Shown here: positions 38,983 to 51,066 of the stretch, in pieces | Layout of the letters: each line of letters begins with the position of its first letter | Position numbering within the stretch: the stretch's first letter is position 1 | Assembly: GCA_025093985.1 (NCBI GenBank) | Contig: JACAAK010000008.1 | Coordinates: forward strand, 1,426,001-1,490,000 | Direction of reading: 5' to 3' | Length of the DNA: 64,000 bases | Source: Calvatia gigantea | Taxonomy: Eukaryota; Basidiomycota; Agaricomycetes; Agaricales; Lycoperdaceae | Notes under the pieces: generated by a model | Told to the model about the DNA's origin: nothing | The model's database searches: none | What the model saw: only the letters and a program-made list of their open reading frames with translations | Translations under genes and position numbers: made by a program

Positions 38983-41900
38983 ATGTCTAGTCTCGCAGCC
39001 CAATTATCCCAATCCGCATCCCTCAACACTGCTCTCCTCGCCGATCGCTCAAAACGCAAACCTGCAGAATCATTTCTTTTCACCGGCCGAGATGCAGATC
39101 AACACGATTTGGACTCTATTTATGCGCTTGCGACGAATGCTTTTTTGAAGCTGTGCTCGCTCGATCAACGGTTTAAGCGTTTTGAACAGGAGTTGTTTTC
39201 GGATAGGGCGAGGGCTTTGGATAGGACTTTGTTGGGGAAAGAAGAAGAGCAGGAGTTGAGTGATGTGATTGGGGAATTTTTGGGTTTGCTGGGACCGTGG
39301 ATATTGGAGGTGCCTACCTCAAGGGTGATAGAATGGCTCGTAAGGAGGTTCAGGTGAGTGGGTTTCTTTATTACCTCAAAGATTTGGAACACAAAGCTCA
39401 TTGATATCTAGGGTTAACGAATTCAACGTCGAAAGCTTATTGGCGTCGTTCCTTCCTTACCACGATACAGCCCACTTTGCAAAACTAGTTACCATTCTCC
39501 ATATCAAGTGAGCTCTGTCATCGTTTGTGATTCCCATGTCCCCAAATTGACAGTGCCTGCCCCCCTCTCCCACCCACAGACCTAGTTCAACCTGGAGTTT
39601 CCTCCTACCGTTCAAGTCTGCCGCACAAAATGTACCTCGGGTGTCGCTCGTCACGGAGATGCTGCGAAACACCGATGTAGCCAGATTCGTGGTCTCACTA
39701 CTCCCTTCTGCATTGAAGGAAAATCGGGTGCACCGTGTCCTTTTGGCGTTCAATGCTGCGACTCTACATGAGTTTATCTCTAGGAGCAAGACGCTCGACG
39801 AGGGAACTATGGCTTACATCCTACCCGCAAGTTTGGAACCACTGGAAAGGAAACATAGTGCTTCTAAGGATGCTATCGTGCGTCTGCTTGCAGAAATTTT
39901 TTTATTGATGGTTTCGGCTGAAGCTGACTTTTGCTTTGCTTCATTAGCTCGGCAGTTTTATTCTTCTCTCCGCACTTTCGCGCAAGCACGAGTTGTTTGT
40001 TTCAGCGCTGAAGGTTATCGTTAGATCTATGACTGCTTGTGCTGAGCTGGTTGCAACTAAGCAGTTTATCAGCGCTGTCATTGCTGTCCTTGAACCCCAA
40101 GATGAGCTAGAAACACTCTCCGGCTCAACGGTCAAGATTATCTTGAAGATATCGTAAGTCCTGTTCGTATTGTGTACGACTTGTTGCTAACAACTATGGT
40201 CAGAGACTTCAAAGAGGAGCTACGAAATGCCGTCAGTTGGGTTGGGTCGGAAAAGCTGATTGGGCCACTTGTCCCCGCTTTGATTTCAAGGTACGTTTTG
40301 CAGGTCCTTCTCGACGATAAGCAACGACCTACGAATTAATCTAAGACTTCCCAATGACCGTGTTACATTGTTGCTCGAATCTATTTTGTCTGCTCCATCA
40401 ATCCCTTCCTCCGTCGTTGGACGCACCACGAGCCTGTTGATTAAAGAGTCTATCTCTGAAGATAACTCAGAGAAAGCGGCGGCTTCTCGTTCTTTGCTAC
40501 CGATTATTCAACAGCGCCATCCAGATATCTTCCAACGGACTTGCTCAAGCTGAAAAGGATGAAGATGAAGAGTTGCAAGAGGGGATTGATCAACTAATTT
40601 TGTCTCTTTCATTGGTGCGTTCTAGTGGCTATAAAGCTAATTCGTGCTCAATGGGACATTACTTCGAAGGTTTCCACAAAAGAATTTCCAAACAAAGATA
40701 AAACGGAAATGGTCGTTGCGTCCGCAAGTGCAGACACTAATGTTCGAGTGATTGCTGTCAGGGAGTTGCTCTCTTCTCTGTCCGATGTGTCTCTTCCTAC
40801 CGTTGACAAAGTAGGCACCTCAATCTTACATATGCTGCGTGAACTTTAAAAAACCCCCACTTTTTCCAGAAATCTATAACCTCGGCACTCATCTCCCGCA
40901 TTCAAGACCCTGAACAACAAGTTCTCGTAACTCTATATGAAAAACCCGAACTCCTTACCCCCGCCTTCACACCAGAAGCCTCAAACTATATTTCGGCCCT
41001 CTCGGAGGCCTTGGGTTCAAAACCCAAACGCAGCACCCTTCGTTTACATCTCGCGTTTGCCCTGGAGCACCTATACCCAGCTCTCAAACCTGGCCACAAA
41101 GCGGAACTCGTATCGGAAATATTGTTTCCTCTTCTTTTGTTCTCCAAGCCTCGGCAACATAAGGCCGAAACTGCATGGGACATTATAGCAGAGAATATGA
41201 GTAAGGAGGTTGGGGAGGAATTTGAAATTTTGGATGGCTGTGTGCATGTTGTTAAGGCCGAGCGGGAGAAGGCAGGTGAGGATGTGGTGGAGAAGATGAA
41301 GAATATCAACGCTGCGCTTAGCGCAAAGATCGCTCGTGAGTACTTGCCTGAGTAGTTTGGAAGCGGTTTCTGACAGCGCGATTCAGAAAATATCCTTATG
41401 TCGAACCAGCTGTTCGAACACCTCCCCAAATTGTTGAAGTGGATTGAGTCAACAAACCCGCACACACGTGCCTTAGGATATCTTGTCACAGGAGCCCTAT
41501 TGAACAAGCTTTCCGGAGAACGTCGAGTTGACGTTGCGAGGGAGATTTTGGGTGTCATGAATTTGGAGGAGATTAGTGGAATTGAGGATCTACTACCTGA
41601 AAACGATCAGTTCATTGAGGTGCGCCCCCACCTTTTGCTCCGTCCAGGTATGGGTGTTGATGTTTGTTATTAGGCGTTGAGGGAGATGCCGGGAAGGAAT
41701 GTGGTTTTGAAACCTCACAGACAAAGCACTCTATCTTGGCTTCAGGTATCTCTTATTGCCGCGATTTGCGCAATCCCTCCACCCGAAGGACTTGTTTTGA
41801 ATTGGTTATCTAACCAACCTTCCGTGGGTCCTTCTCTTCTCTCTTGCGAGCCTTTCTCAGGAAATTCATTTCGTCGGAATAGGTCTCCATAAGTGATACG

Positions 41901-44900
41901 CGTGGTTCGAAATATGTCGCTCTCATGCGCGCGACCTACGATCTCGTAAACCATTCATCCTCCCTCCCGGTCCTTACATCATGCCTCCTTTCATTGTTAT
42001 TCGTTAACCTGAAGTCTGACGTGCTTGCCTTCCTCGCGGGCGTCTGGACATCAAGCCCATCACCTTCAGATGTTAGCAGCTTATCGCTGCAGGAAATTGC
42101 CCTCCGACATGCGGCAGCGTTCCTTGAAGCTCACGTTCTGGAGGATGACGGTGTGGATTTTCAAACAATCATGCCAGCTCTACTTGTCGCATTACAGAGT
42201 TCCTCGAATAGCGGGAGAAAGGCTGCTGCTGAATGTTTGAACAGGATCAGGTTGATTAGTGAGAGGAAGCTGAGGAGTGTCTATAAGTTCGACGCTGTTT
42301 ATGGCGATGTCAAGGGTACATTTTCGCTTTTCTGTCGATTTGCAATCGCTGGTATTGACGACCGGCTTGAAAGACACACTGCAATACCTGGATCAAGACG
42401 ACCTTAAAAGGTATCTGGGACGCTTGACTGCTCATCAGGAACATTGTGTGCAGGACCCCATGTACTTGCGGGTCGTGCATGCTGAGCACTTCACACCTGT
42501 GAAGAGTGATAAGAGGAAATACATCAAGTGAGCATGTACTTCAAACCCCACTATGTTCATCGTTGAAGCCTGTTCAGGTTGAAAGAAAGAGTCCTGTATT
42601 ATCTCCTCTCGCACGTCAGCGCACTCGACACCGAAAGCACCAAAATCAAAATTTTGGAATCACTGAGCCTTGTATCGTCTAGCGTGAAAGTCATTAGCCT
42701 GCTCCCGTCGATCAAAACCCTACCAACGCACCAGGGTGACGTGACTCTGGCCTGTTTGTTAATATCCTCCATAGACGGGTCCGCTGTCGCTCAAATGAAC
42801 AATCCCGAAGGCGGACTATGGGAGGTATATCTACAACTACTCAAACAATACCTACATCCCTTTTCAGCCAGTGAACTTCGAGAGATTCTGATTCGACTCC
42901 TAGAAACGGAGATATTTGACAAGTTGGGGTATGAGAAACAGGTGGCTGTTTGCAAGGCAATTATTGAGGTGGTTGCATACGAACCGAGCTCTGTGAGTAC
43001 TGTGACAGGCATAAACGAGTGGCGTGCTGATGGTGGGTTTAACAGCAGTTGTATGGCAAGAAACTGTTGTCGGATATCGCCAAGGACGTCCCACTTCTTG
43101 TCAGGCTGCTAAATGACTACGCTCCGACATCGCAAGGCAATACACCCCGAACTACCAAGCGCGCCAAGGTCATAGGGTAAGCTCTGGAAATCTTCATCCT
43201 TGGAAATGTTTTAATTCATGGCATTGCCTTTCAAGACCGATGGAAGGCGGTGATACTTCCGCCGAGTTGAGTTTCCTGGCAGAGATTTTGGGAACGAAAT
43301 CCCTGCCGGGTTCCATCGACCTTATCTTTGCGCTACTTGATACCCTCAGCAAGCTTATTCAGAGGGTCTCCGCCTCGCAACCTGATGTAAACTATATAGA
43401 ACAAATGCTAATGTCAGCCATCGACAATGCGGCCTCCAATATTTCGGTGCGTGGATTTCGGAGAACCTGAGAACGTTGCTGATAGAAACCACTAGGAGAG
43501 TACAAACATCACACCGAGTGTTGTTCGTCTAGATGTTCTTGTTGAGATCATTCGAAGTGGGCCTATCTCATACCATCCCCATTTGAAATGTATTGACGAG
43601 ACTTAGCCGTCGGAAATCCTCAGACTTTCCATCAGGCCCTGTTGTTGATGGCAAGCCTTGCTCGCCTAGCACCAGAATCCGTGCTACATAATGTCATGCC
43701 CGTATTCACATTTATGGGATCCAATGTCTTCCACCGCGACGATACATATAGTTTCCGCGTTGTCCAGAAGGTGTGTAGGGATCCTAGTTTTTTATATAGC
43801 AATTGACACACCTTAGACCATTGATGGCATTGTACCGGTCATGGCCTCATCGCTCAAAAATGCCAACACCAATGTTTTAGATTTGTACATTGCATCAAGA
43901 AGTTTCTTGCAAGTATTTACCGATGCTGCCAACCATATCCCACGTCACCGGCGTAACAAGTGTGTCTCCTTTTCTCTGACAAGAGTTTCCTGCTGATGGA
44001 CTTGTGCCAGCTTTTTCATCCATCTTGTAGATGTTCTTGGGCCAGAACATTTCTTATCACCCATTTGCATGTTACTTGCAGAAAAAGTATCGAATCGCGT
44101 TGTTCGGCAGGATCAAGAAGGGACTGCCGTTACACTTAGCTTACCGATCACGCTCCTACATCAAGTCTCACCAGCAATTCAAGCTAATGTTCTTCTCCAA
44201 TTCTTGGAGGAGGCTCAGCGACTGGTCGTCTATGCTACTGATCCCATAAACAAGGTTGCCTCGTTCTTGGATCATGTCGTGTTCGTCAGCCCTTCGCCTT
44301 TCAATAATCTCTGACTTACTGAGTCTCAGGGATGGCGAGGCCACTGTTCCTGTAGGCACGTACGTGAAACGGGCACATACACTCATCACCTTGATTGGTC
44401 AAGCCGTCCAACCGGACATTTTGAACAACTTGGACAAATCCGAACAAGGGTTGCTCAATTCTCTCGTCTCCGGTCTCATCAATCTTGTGACCATAGACGA
44501 GAGTGCTCCCACAGTCAAATTTGGTGGCCTCACAACCGCCGCCCGAAGCACGCTCGGGAGGGTTCTCAATGTTATGCCAGTGGTCACCTTCATTGAAGCC
44601 TGCATGTTTTTGTTGGCTTCTGGGGGAACAGTTGTACGTTACCTTCCTTTATGTGTTTCACTCCTGTGACTGATTTATTTTCCCCACAGGTACACGTTGG
44701 TGCTCTAGAACTACTGGGTGAACGCATTCCGAAGATTGCGGACCACGTCCGGCGAGGCATCACAGCAAAGGTCAACAACGCTGTAGAATTGACGACCAAA
44801 TTACTGGCTCAGGACGACACCCGTCTCCGTGCCCAATCTTTACGTGCGCTGACGGCAATTGGATCGACACTAATGCCAGGAGAGGAGGGCGCGCTCGCTG

Positions 44901-46599
44901 CGTCGCTACCGTCTATCCTTGGTGCCTTGAGCGAACCTGATCTCGTGGACTGTGCTTTAGATGCTCTTATCCCACTTTCGTATGTCTCCTACCACCCATG
45001 ACGCCCTGACATTTTGATTGTCTCATTTTCGATACAGGACAAAGTTAGGTCCCAGAGCTATTCCCTTCTTCAAGGATATTGTGACAAGGAGCATTTTTTT
45101 ATTATCCGGTACCGACAGTGGTGAGAATGCCTCGTTTATACCACTTCTCATGCTTAGGAATTTCGAAGCTGCGCTTGAGAAAGCCAGTGCAGTTTTGCAT
45201 GGTTTACTTACATCCATTCCCGCTTTCTGGGGAAAGGACGTCCTCTCACAGATGGTGAAGGTATACACAGATCATTGCAAGGCTACTTCAGGATCTCCTA
45301 GGGCTCCCGTGTCTTCCTTGATGAAAGTGGTTGCTAAAAAAGTTCCAACAAATGTGCTTTTGCCCAGTCTGTTGGACAACTGGGTGGCAATATCATCGAA
45401 GCAGAATCTCGTCGGTCACGATTTTCAAACTTAACCAGCATTGAACTGACTTCCAGATGGATAGGATTGTATCATTGCCTATTCAAACTTTTTAGCTCGA
45501 GCGATCCGTCATGCCTCTAGAGCTTCTGTTCTTGAGCAGATTAAAGCACTGTCGAAGATCTTCCTTGAAGCCCTCGACGTTACCAAAGTCTCGAACTCGA
45601 AGGAGAGCAAGGTAACACGCCAAATTAGATCTCAGAAACACATGAATAATGAATAAGGTTCAACAGGCAGAGATACAAGTTATTTCGGCATTCAAGGAGT
45701 TTGTGGTCAAGTTAAACGAGTCGACCTTCAGACCAATATTCCGCCGACTTTACGACTGGGCATTTATTGATGACACCTGTTTGCCAAATCCAGTTCTCTC
45801 ACCGGACGCACACTCACGTATTGTCCAGCTGACACCGCTAGGAAAATTACCTTTTTCCATACTTATTCCAGCCTTCTTGATTTTTTCAAAGTATGTCTCT
45901 CCTCACATGGATCGGATCCAACTAGCATAACCTAGCCCTTCTATTAGGTTCTCATGGTTCCATATACATCGTTTCTACTACCAGCATTTGAGACACACTT
46001 CAAGTTGCTCCCACAAGCAGTGGGCGAAGAATCACCCGCTCTCTGGATCTCGCTTGTCGTGACACTGAAGAAATCCCTTAATTACGATGATGGAGGTCTG
46101 TCCACTTTAACCTCCCCAATACTTAGTGCTCAAAGTTTTTATTCAGCATTTTGGCGAGATGATAAACTCAGACAAATCGCCACCCCATTAATCCAACAAG
46201 TGCCCTTGTGCACGAATCTTCCGGAAGAACCCGACGTCAGAACTGTCTTCCAACAATGCCTTGATGCTCTCGTTGAGAACGTTTCGGACGATACACTTCT
46301 TAAGAACATCAACCTTGGTGTGCTGATGTATACACGATCCGAGAACACGAAAGTCCGCCAGTTTGCTCTTATTTGCTCAGAATCGCTCTGGCGCACACAT
46401 GGTGGTAAACTTCTTGGTACACCTATATCTCTCCGTACAAGTGGTATGGAAGCTTATGGGTTTCCTTTCAGGTTTCGTGTCCGAGACATCAACGTTCATA
46501 GCAGAATGTGGTGAAGATGAAAATGACATGGTTGTCAAAGGGTCCTTCAAATTGAAAGATGCAGTCGAAAGTGTTGCGGGAAAGATAGATGGGTTGTAA
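38983..46599 (+). CDS. UTP10: UTP10/HEATR1, U3 snoRNP (SSU processome) HEAT-repeat protein
   Basis: Very large gene with more than 20 short introns. It starts [20 protein letters not shown] and ends [20 protein letters not shown] and [12 protein letters not shown], the classical UTP10 C-terminus. Other landmarks are [37 protein letters not shown], and [23 protein letters not shown]10 is a nucleolar scaffold of the t-UTP subcomplex, needed for rDNA transcription and 18S pre-rRNA processing. I followed most junctions and they are in phase (e.g. 38983-39353 to 39412, [15 protein letters not shown] near 42310-42380). One break remains near 40541: HPDIFQRT is in one frame and [14 protein letters not shown] in the next, with no possible intron; skipping one T restores the frame. 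As the gene is essential, a single-base sequence error is more likely than inactivation. Confidence 0.93.
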
Positions 46600-46886
46600 G
46601 CATGAGGTGTATGCGATATGTAACAGATGCACAGCAGGCCCTGAAGAAATGAGGTGGATAGAAACGGATCAATAAAGCAGTGACAGTCAAACAAGACGAA
46701 GAAAGGAAATGAAATTAGTTACTGATGATAGTCCAAACCATACGCCCAGTATAAAGATATAACAAAGCACAAAAAGAAAAGAATCTGAGATGCATGAAAG
46801 CTGTGCAAGGGTATGCAGCGGGGGATGCGCAAACAGCTCTCAGCCTCTGGGTAACCGTTCCTCAAGCAGACGTGCCGAACCAACCT
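46600..46886. terminator. Convergent 3' ends of UTP10 and the PAK-like kinase
   Basis: 287 bp between two converging stop codons. AT-rich with AATAAAGC at 46670 as a possible UTP10 polyadenylation signal. No gene. Confidence 0.4.
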
Positions 46887-49800
46887 TTATGAATCGTTAC
46901 CACCTTGAATCATTCGCTCAATGTTCATGCACTGCGACAGCAACTGCACGATCACCCCTCGTCCACACGCATTACTAACAAACGGATCCTGTACAACCAA
47001 CAGCAATCCATGATCAACACCGTCCCCTTTTTAATACAAACTCAATAGGGTGAAACGCACCTTGACTAGCTCAGTCGGACTCTTTCTGATGGCAGCTGAG
47101 TCCGAACACGCGCGCAGGAATGAATGGAATGCGGGCGACCACATCTCAGGCCTCGTTAACGAAGGCCACCGACTTTGGACCTGCCTTGTATCGGAGAAGG
47201 GAGGCTCTGTTTCAGCCATTTCCCATATTGTAGCTCCGAGTGACCAGACATCGACTTTGAGTGCGTCATAATTTGGGCTGTGGAGGAACGTCTCAACTCG
47301 AGCTTTAAGCGTAACGGGTGAAAGGCGCTTACTACCGCATTTCCGGGGCTTGCCAGAATATAACACCAGCCGGATCCGATCTCAGTGAAGACTCTTTTGG
47401 TAGTGCAACAGCGTTGGAAAAGTCGGCTAAGTTGACACCCGTCTCATAATGGTGATCGCGAGGAGGCCAGTGGGATAACTTACTGAGCTTTAACACCCCA
47501 TGGCTATTTAGTAACAAATTATCTGATCGAACATCGCGATGCGCAATTCGGTGCTTCTGCAAAAATTCAAGAGCGTGCAGAACCTGCAATAAAAGAACGG
47601 CGGAATTAGTTCAAACAGGAGAAAAAGGAAGAATAAAATCCACATCTCTAGCAAATCTCGCAATCATCCGATCCTGTAACATGAGCCCATCCACAACAAG
47701 CCCCACAATGTCCGCCAAACTCCTCTCCATAAGTTCCATTCTCACCCAAAGTGTGTCCTCCGTCAAATCAACATATAGTGCGTCCAAACCAAGTATATTC
47801 TCATGCCACAACCCTTTCATCAGTGCCAGCTCCCTCTCCAAATCTACCAGTTTTTGCGCCTCCGGTGGTTTCGTCTGCTCAGGCGAAGGTGGGGCTATGG
47901 CAATGATTTTGATGGCGACAAGTACAGGTTCACCCTTCTTCATTTCTGCTGCGTCGCGTGCTCGAACTTCCGCTGGTAAACGCAGCTTTTTAGCACCACT
48001 AGGTTCAAGATGCGCTGCAAATATCGATCCGGATTCGCCTTCCGCAATTTCTTGAAGGTCGACATAATGTTCCCGAGGCTCTATGGCCTCATCAATGAAT
48101 GGGGAAAGTGGCTTTACAACACCAGAGAGCCACCCTGGGTAACGTTGTATGGGCGTAAGGGGGGTTGCTGGTAAACTGAAGGTTAACGCGTTTGCTATGG
48201 GTTTAGTAGGTGATGTCACCGTGGGTAGTGCCTCATCGCCACTGACGATAATCGCTGGACGTGTTAAGCTGCGAGCGGCCTCAAAATCATTTGCAGCAGC
48301 AATGGCCGTGTTTCCTTTCAGAGTATCCCAGGTCCCTTCCTCGCCTTCTTCCTCGTTCTCCTCGTCTTCCAACACAGGTTCGTCATACTCGTCATCATCT
48401 CTCCCAAGATCCACGAACGACTCATCTACACTCACATTTTCCTTTTCAGAAACAACCTTCGTGAATCTGGGTATCTTGGAGGAATTTCCAAACGTATCCC
48501 GAGGCGAAAGAACAGCATCCTGGCTATGAACTTGTGCGGGAAACGTTGTTTTTGAGGGCGATGGCGTGTTAATATAACAAGCAAGTCCGCTACCCGATCC
48601 TGAGTCGGTCGGGGTGGAGTGGTCTTGGGATTGCGAACTGCTCGATGTTGTAGATGTTGATCCTGTACTCTCATCACTTCCGAATTGCGAGTTCATGGGC
48701 GATGGCGGAGGAACTGACCGTCTGCTCGATGCTGAATCAGAGTTCTTATTTTGGAAACCGGCCGCCACCGGTGACAAGGGGGGATTTTCTGCTGACGCCT
48801 CGGATAATGCCTGCACTTGGAATTCCGACCGTAGAAGCGGGGAGGATGGTGGGGCTGGTTCCTTTGATTGTGTCGCAGGCGGTAGAGGCACCTTGGTCAC
48901 ATAGGCGCCCGCCCTCCTCACAATTGACGCATTTCTGATAATCGGCGGCGTGGAATACGCATAACCCGTCACCGTACTCGTACTCAGCGTCGAAGAGCTA
49001 CTTCGACTAGAATCCCTATTCGACCTTCTGACACTCAAGAGGTCATCATCATCGTCCGCGTGGGTCCCATCTTGCTGCATATACCTCTCTTGAGGCGGCG
49101 TCAGCAATGCACCATTTGGCGCAGCGCGTAGTGTATCCCTTTGCGTGGACCTTGATATACAATCAGGTATTGTTGGGGAGAAGGATTCAGTGTATGCTGC
49201 TGAGTACGGCACTTCTTTAAAGTCGTCCCTCTCAACATAGTCCCCCAGCTCCCGCTTGAACTCTTGCCAAGAAGGTGAACTTGAAGATGGAGCTGCTGAA
49301 GCAGCACTCGATGGAGGATAACGAGCCGTTGTGGCCGGTTCTGCCCAGCCAGAAGGAGGGGCGTGTGCGGAGTTTGTAAGCTCCTCATTGTCAGCATCCG
49401 GGACTACTATGGGTGGTATTGGCCGTGTGGGTGGGGGTGGCGTTCTGGTCTGTGCTTTCTGGGAGGTCGATAGCGGTTTGCTATTCTTGACTTGTCCGTC
49501 CGCATCCAATAACGATGCTGAGAGAACCAATTTGCTCCAATCATCACTTTCATTGCTCGCGTGTAACGAAAGTCGAGGTGGTCTCGACAAATTGCCGTTC
49601 TGTTGCCGCTGCAGCTGTGGCGTAGACTGCGACTCAAATAAAGTAGATTCGTTCCCCTGTGACGAAGTCACTGGCTCCACGCTGGGTTGCGATACGTGTA
49701 TTGATGGGGGCACTGGTAACGATAGCGTAGGGGCGATCAGCGGTGCCATTATGGATCCAGAAACCGCACTAATGGTAGTTCCTGGGGCCGAACCTGACTT

Positions 49801-51018
49801 GGCCTCCTTGTGCATAGAGATAATGGTTGGGATATTGGGAACGCTATATGCTGGTGGGGGTGTGATTGGGTTGGCCAAGTGCAGGCGTTTGGTAGGGGTA
49901 GTCGAACCAACACCATGAAAAGATGAAGTGACCACAGAAAAATCGGGACTGACAGTCTGGTAACTCAAATCGGCGTCGGAGGGTGTGGTTACGATGGAGG
50001 AGTTGACATTGTGTAATGAGGGGGCCGTGTTGGAACGTGGGGGACCAGAGCATGTGCTAGTACTTGTAGTTTTAACTGAGTGCAACGATGTGGATGAGGG
50101 TGAGGTGACTAAAGTGGGTACAGGTACACTCGTAGAGGAAGGTGGTGGGGGGCGACCACGTATGGAAGCGTTGGAATATTTGCGCACAAGCGAAGTACTG
50201 CGTGGTAATGGATGGGTTAGTATGGGCGACGAGGTTGATTTATGTGTTGGTGCGGGTGACACGGAACGGTCGTTGTGCGAAGACTGAGAATGTGTTGCAG
50301 TGGGATGGTGGGCAGGCGCCGGCGACTCTGGTCGAACGGCACTGTACAGCTGTTGAACAGCGCGCGAGTTAACGGCTCGTTTAACGTTTAGGTTCGCAAT
50401 TTCCTCCTCCGAATAGCCTATATCCGCAAGTGATTTGGACCACGAAGGCGGTAGACCTAGAAGGCTGTATTCCAGGTGAATTCCTCCAAGAACGTACAGA
50501 GAGCTGTCCACACGTACCCATCATCAACATGAATATTATGCTTAAGGAGACTTAGCACTGGGGAATTAAGAACCAAACCTAACACATACCTGGAAGTTGC
50601 TCGGCCAAGAAATGTTCTCATCTTCTCCTGGTGGTAACGGAACGTCCGGTTCTCTTGACTTGGATCGTTTTCTAAACTTGAGGAAGTTCAGGCTCTTTTT
50701 CCGCTTCGGAGTATCCTGATTTGTGGGCGGTACTGACAGCTGAGAAGCAGTGGATGAAACAAGAGACATGGTCGACTGGCTTGGAGCTGGCCTATGAGGG
50801 TACTGGGAGAGGGAGTGGGGTGAGAGTGGGGATTGTGGAGGAAGAGAGACAGAATCTGGGGAAAGAGAGGTCATTGATCTGTTAGAAAGGTAGTATGGGT
50901 CCTTGGGAGGCGGTGGCGGGGGCTTTTCCTTCCCGTTGAATTTGAACAATTTCATCGTCGAGAATCTTGATGACTTCGAGTGTCCATGACTGCCCGACGC
51001 GCCGTTGTTACTCGCCAT
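46887..51018 (-). CDS. PAK/STE20-family kinase with CRIB box and degenerate catalytic motifs
   Basis: Exons 51018-50590, 50540-50518, 50464-47644, 47583-47484, 47426-47336, 47277-47061 and 46988-46887 give 1260 residues in phase. After a Ser/Pro-rich basic N-terminus comes a p21-binding (CRIB) box, ISWPSNFQHNIHVDDG then LLGLPPSWSKSL, part of it on a 23-nt microexon; it should bind Cdc42/Rac. A low-complexity linker of about 750 residues leads to the kinase domain. The P-loop (GESGSIF), VAIK lysine and alpha-C glutamate are present. The catalytic loop, however, reads HRDVRSDN (HRDxK expected), the metal loop reads LTDFSNA (DFG expected), and the activation segment reads VIFWQAPE with no TPYW threonine. 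The domain ends NACGRGVIVQLLSQCMNIE as in PAKs. It is probably a weak kinase or pseudokinase scaffold. The frame is open to 51066 after a possible acceptor, so a further 5' exon (51235-51130 region) may exist. Confidence 0.88.
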
Positions 51019-51066
51019 GGAAGGCGGGTATGGTGAACTGGCTGGTGGTGTGTTTTGGGATAACAC

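Noticed and set aside
40620..40675. A second frame break in UTP10 near 40620
   Set aside because: Explained by a 56-nt GT-AG intron (GTGCGT donor, TTCGAAG acceptor, CTAAT branch site) that joins ILSLSL to VSTKEFPN in phase.
45420..45500. Apparent stop codons in UTP10 before [12 protein letters not shown]
   Set aside because: A downstream acceptor (GATAG) gives [15 protein letters not shown] in phase with the preceding exon, matching the family.
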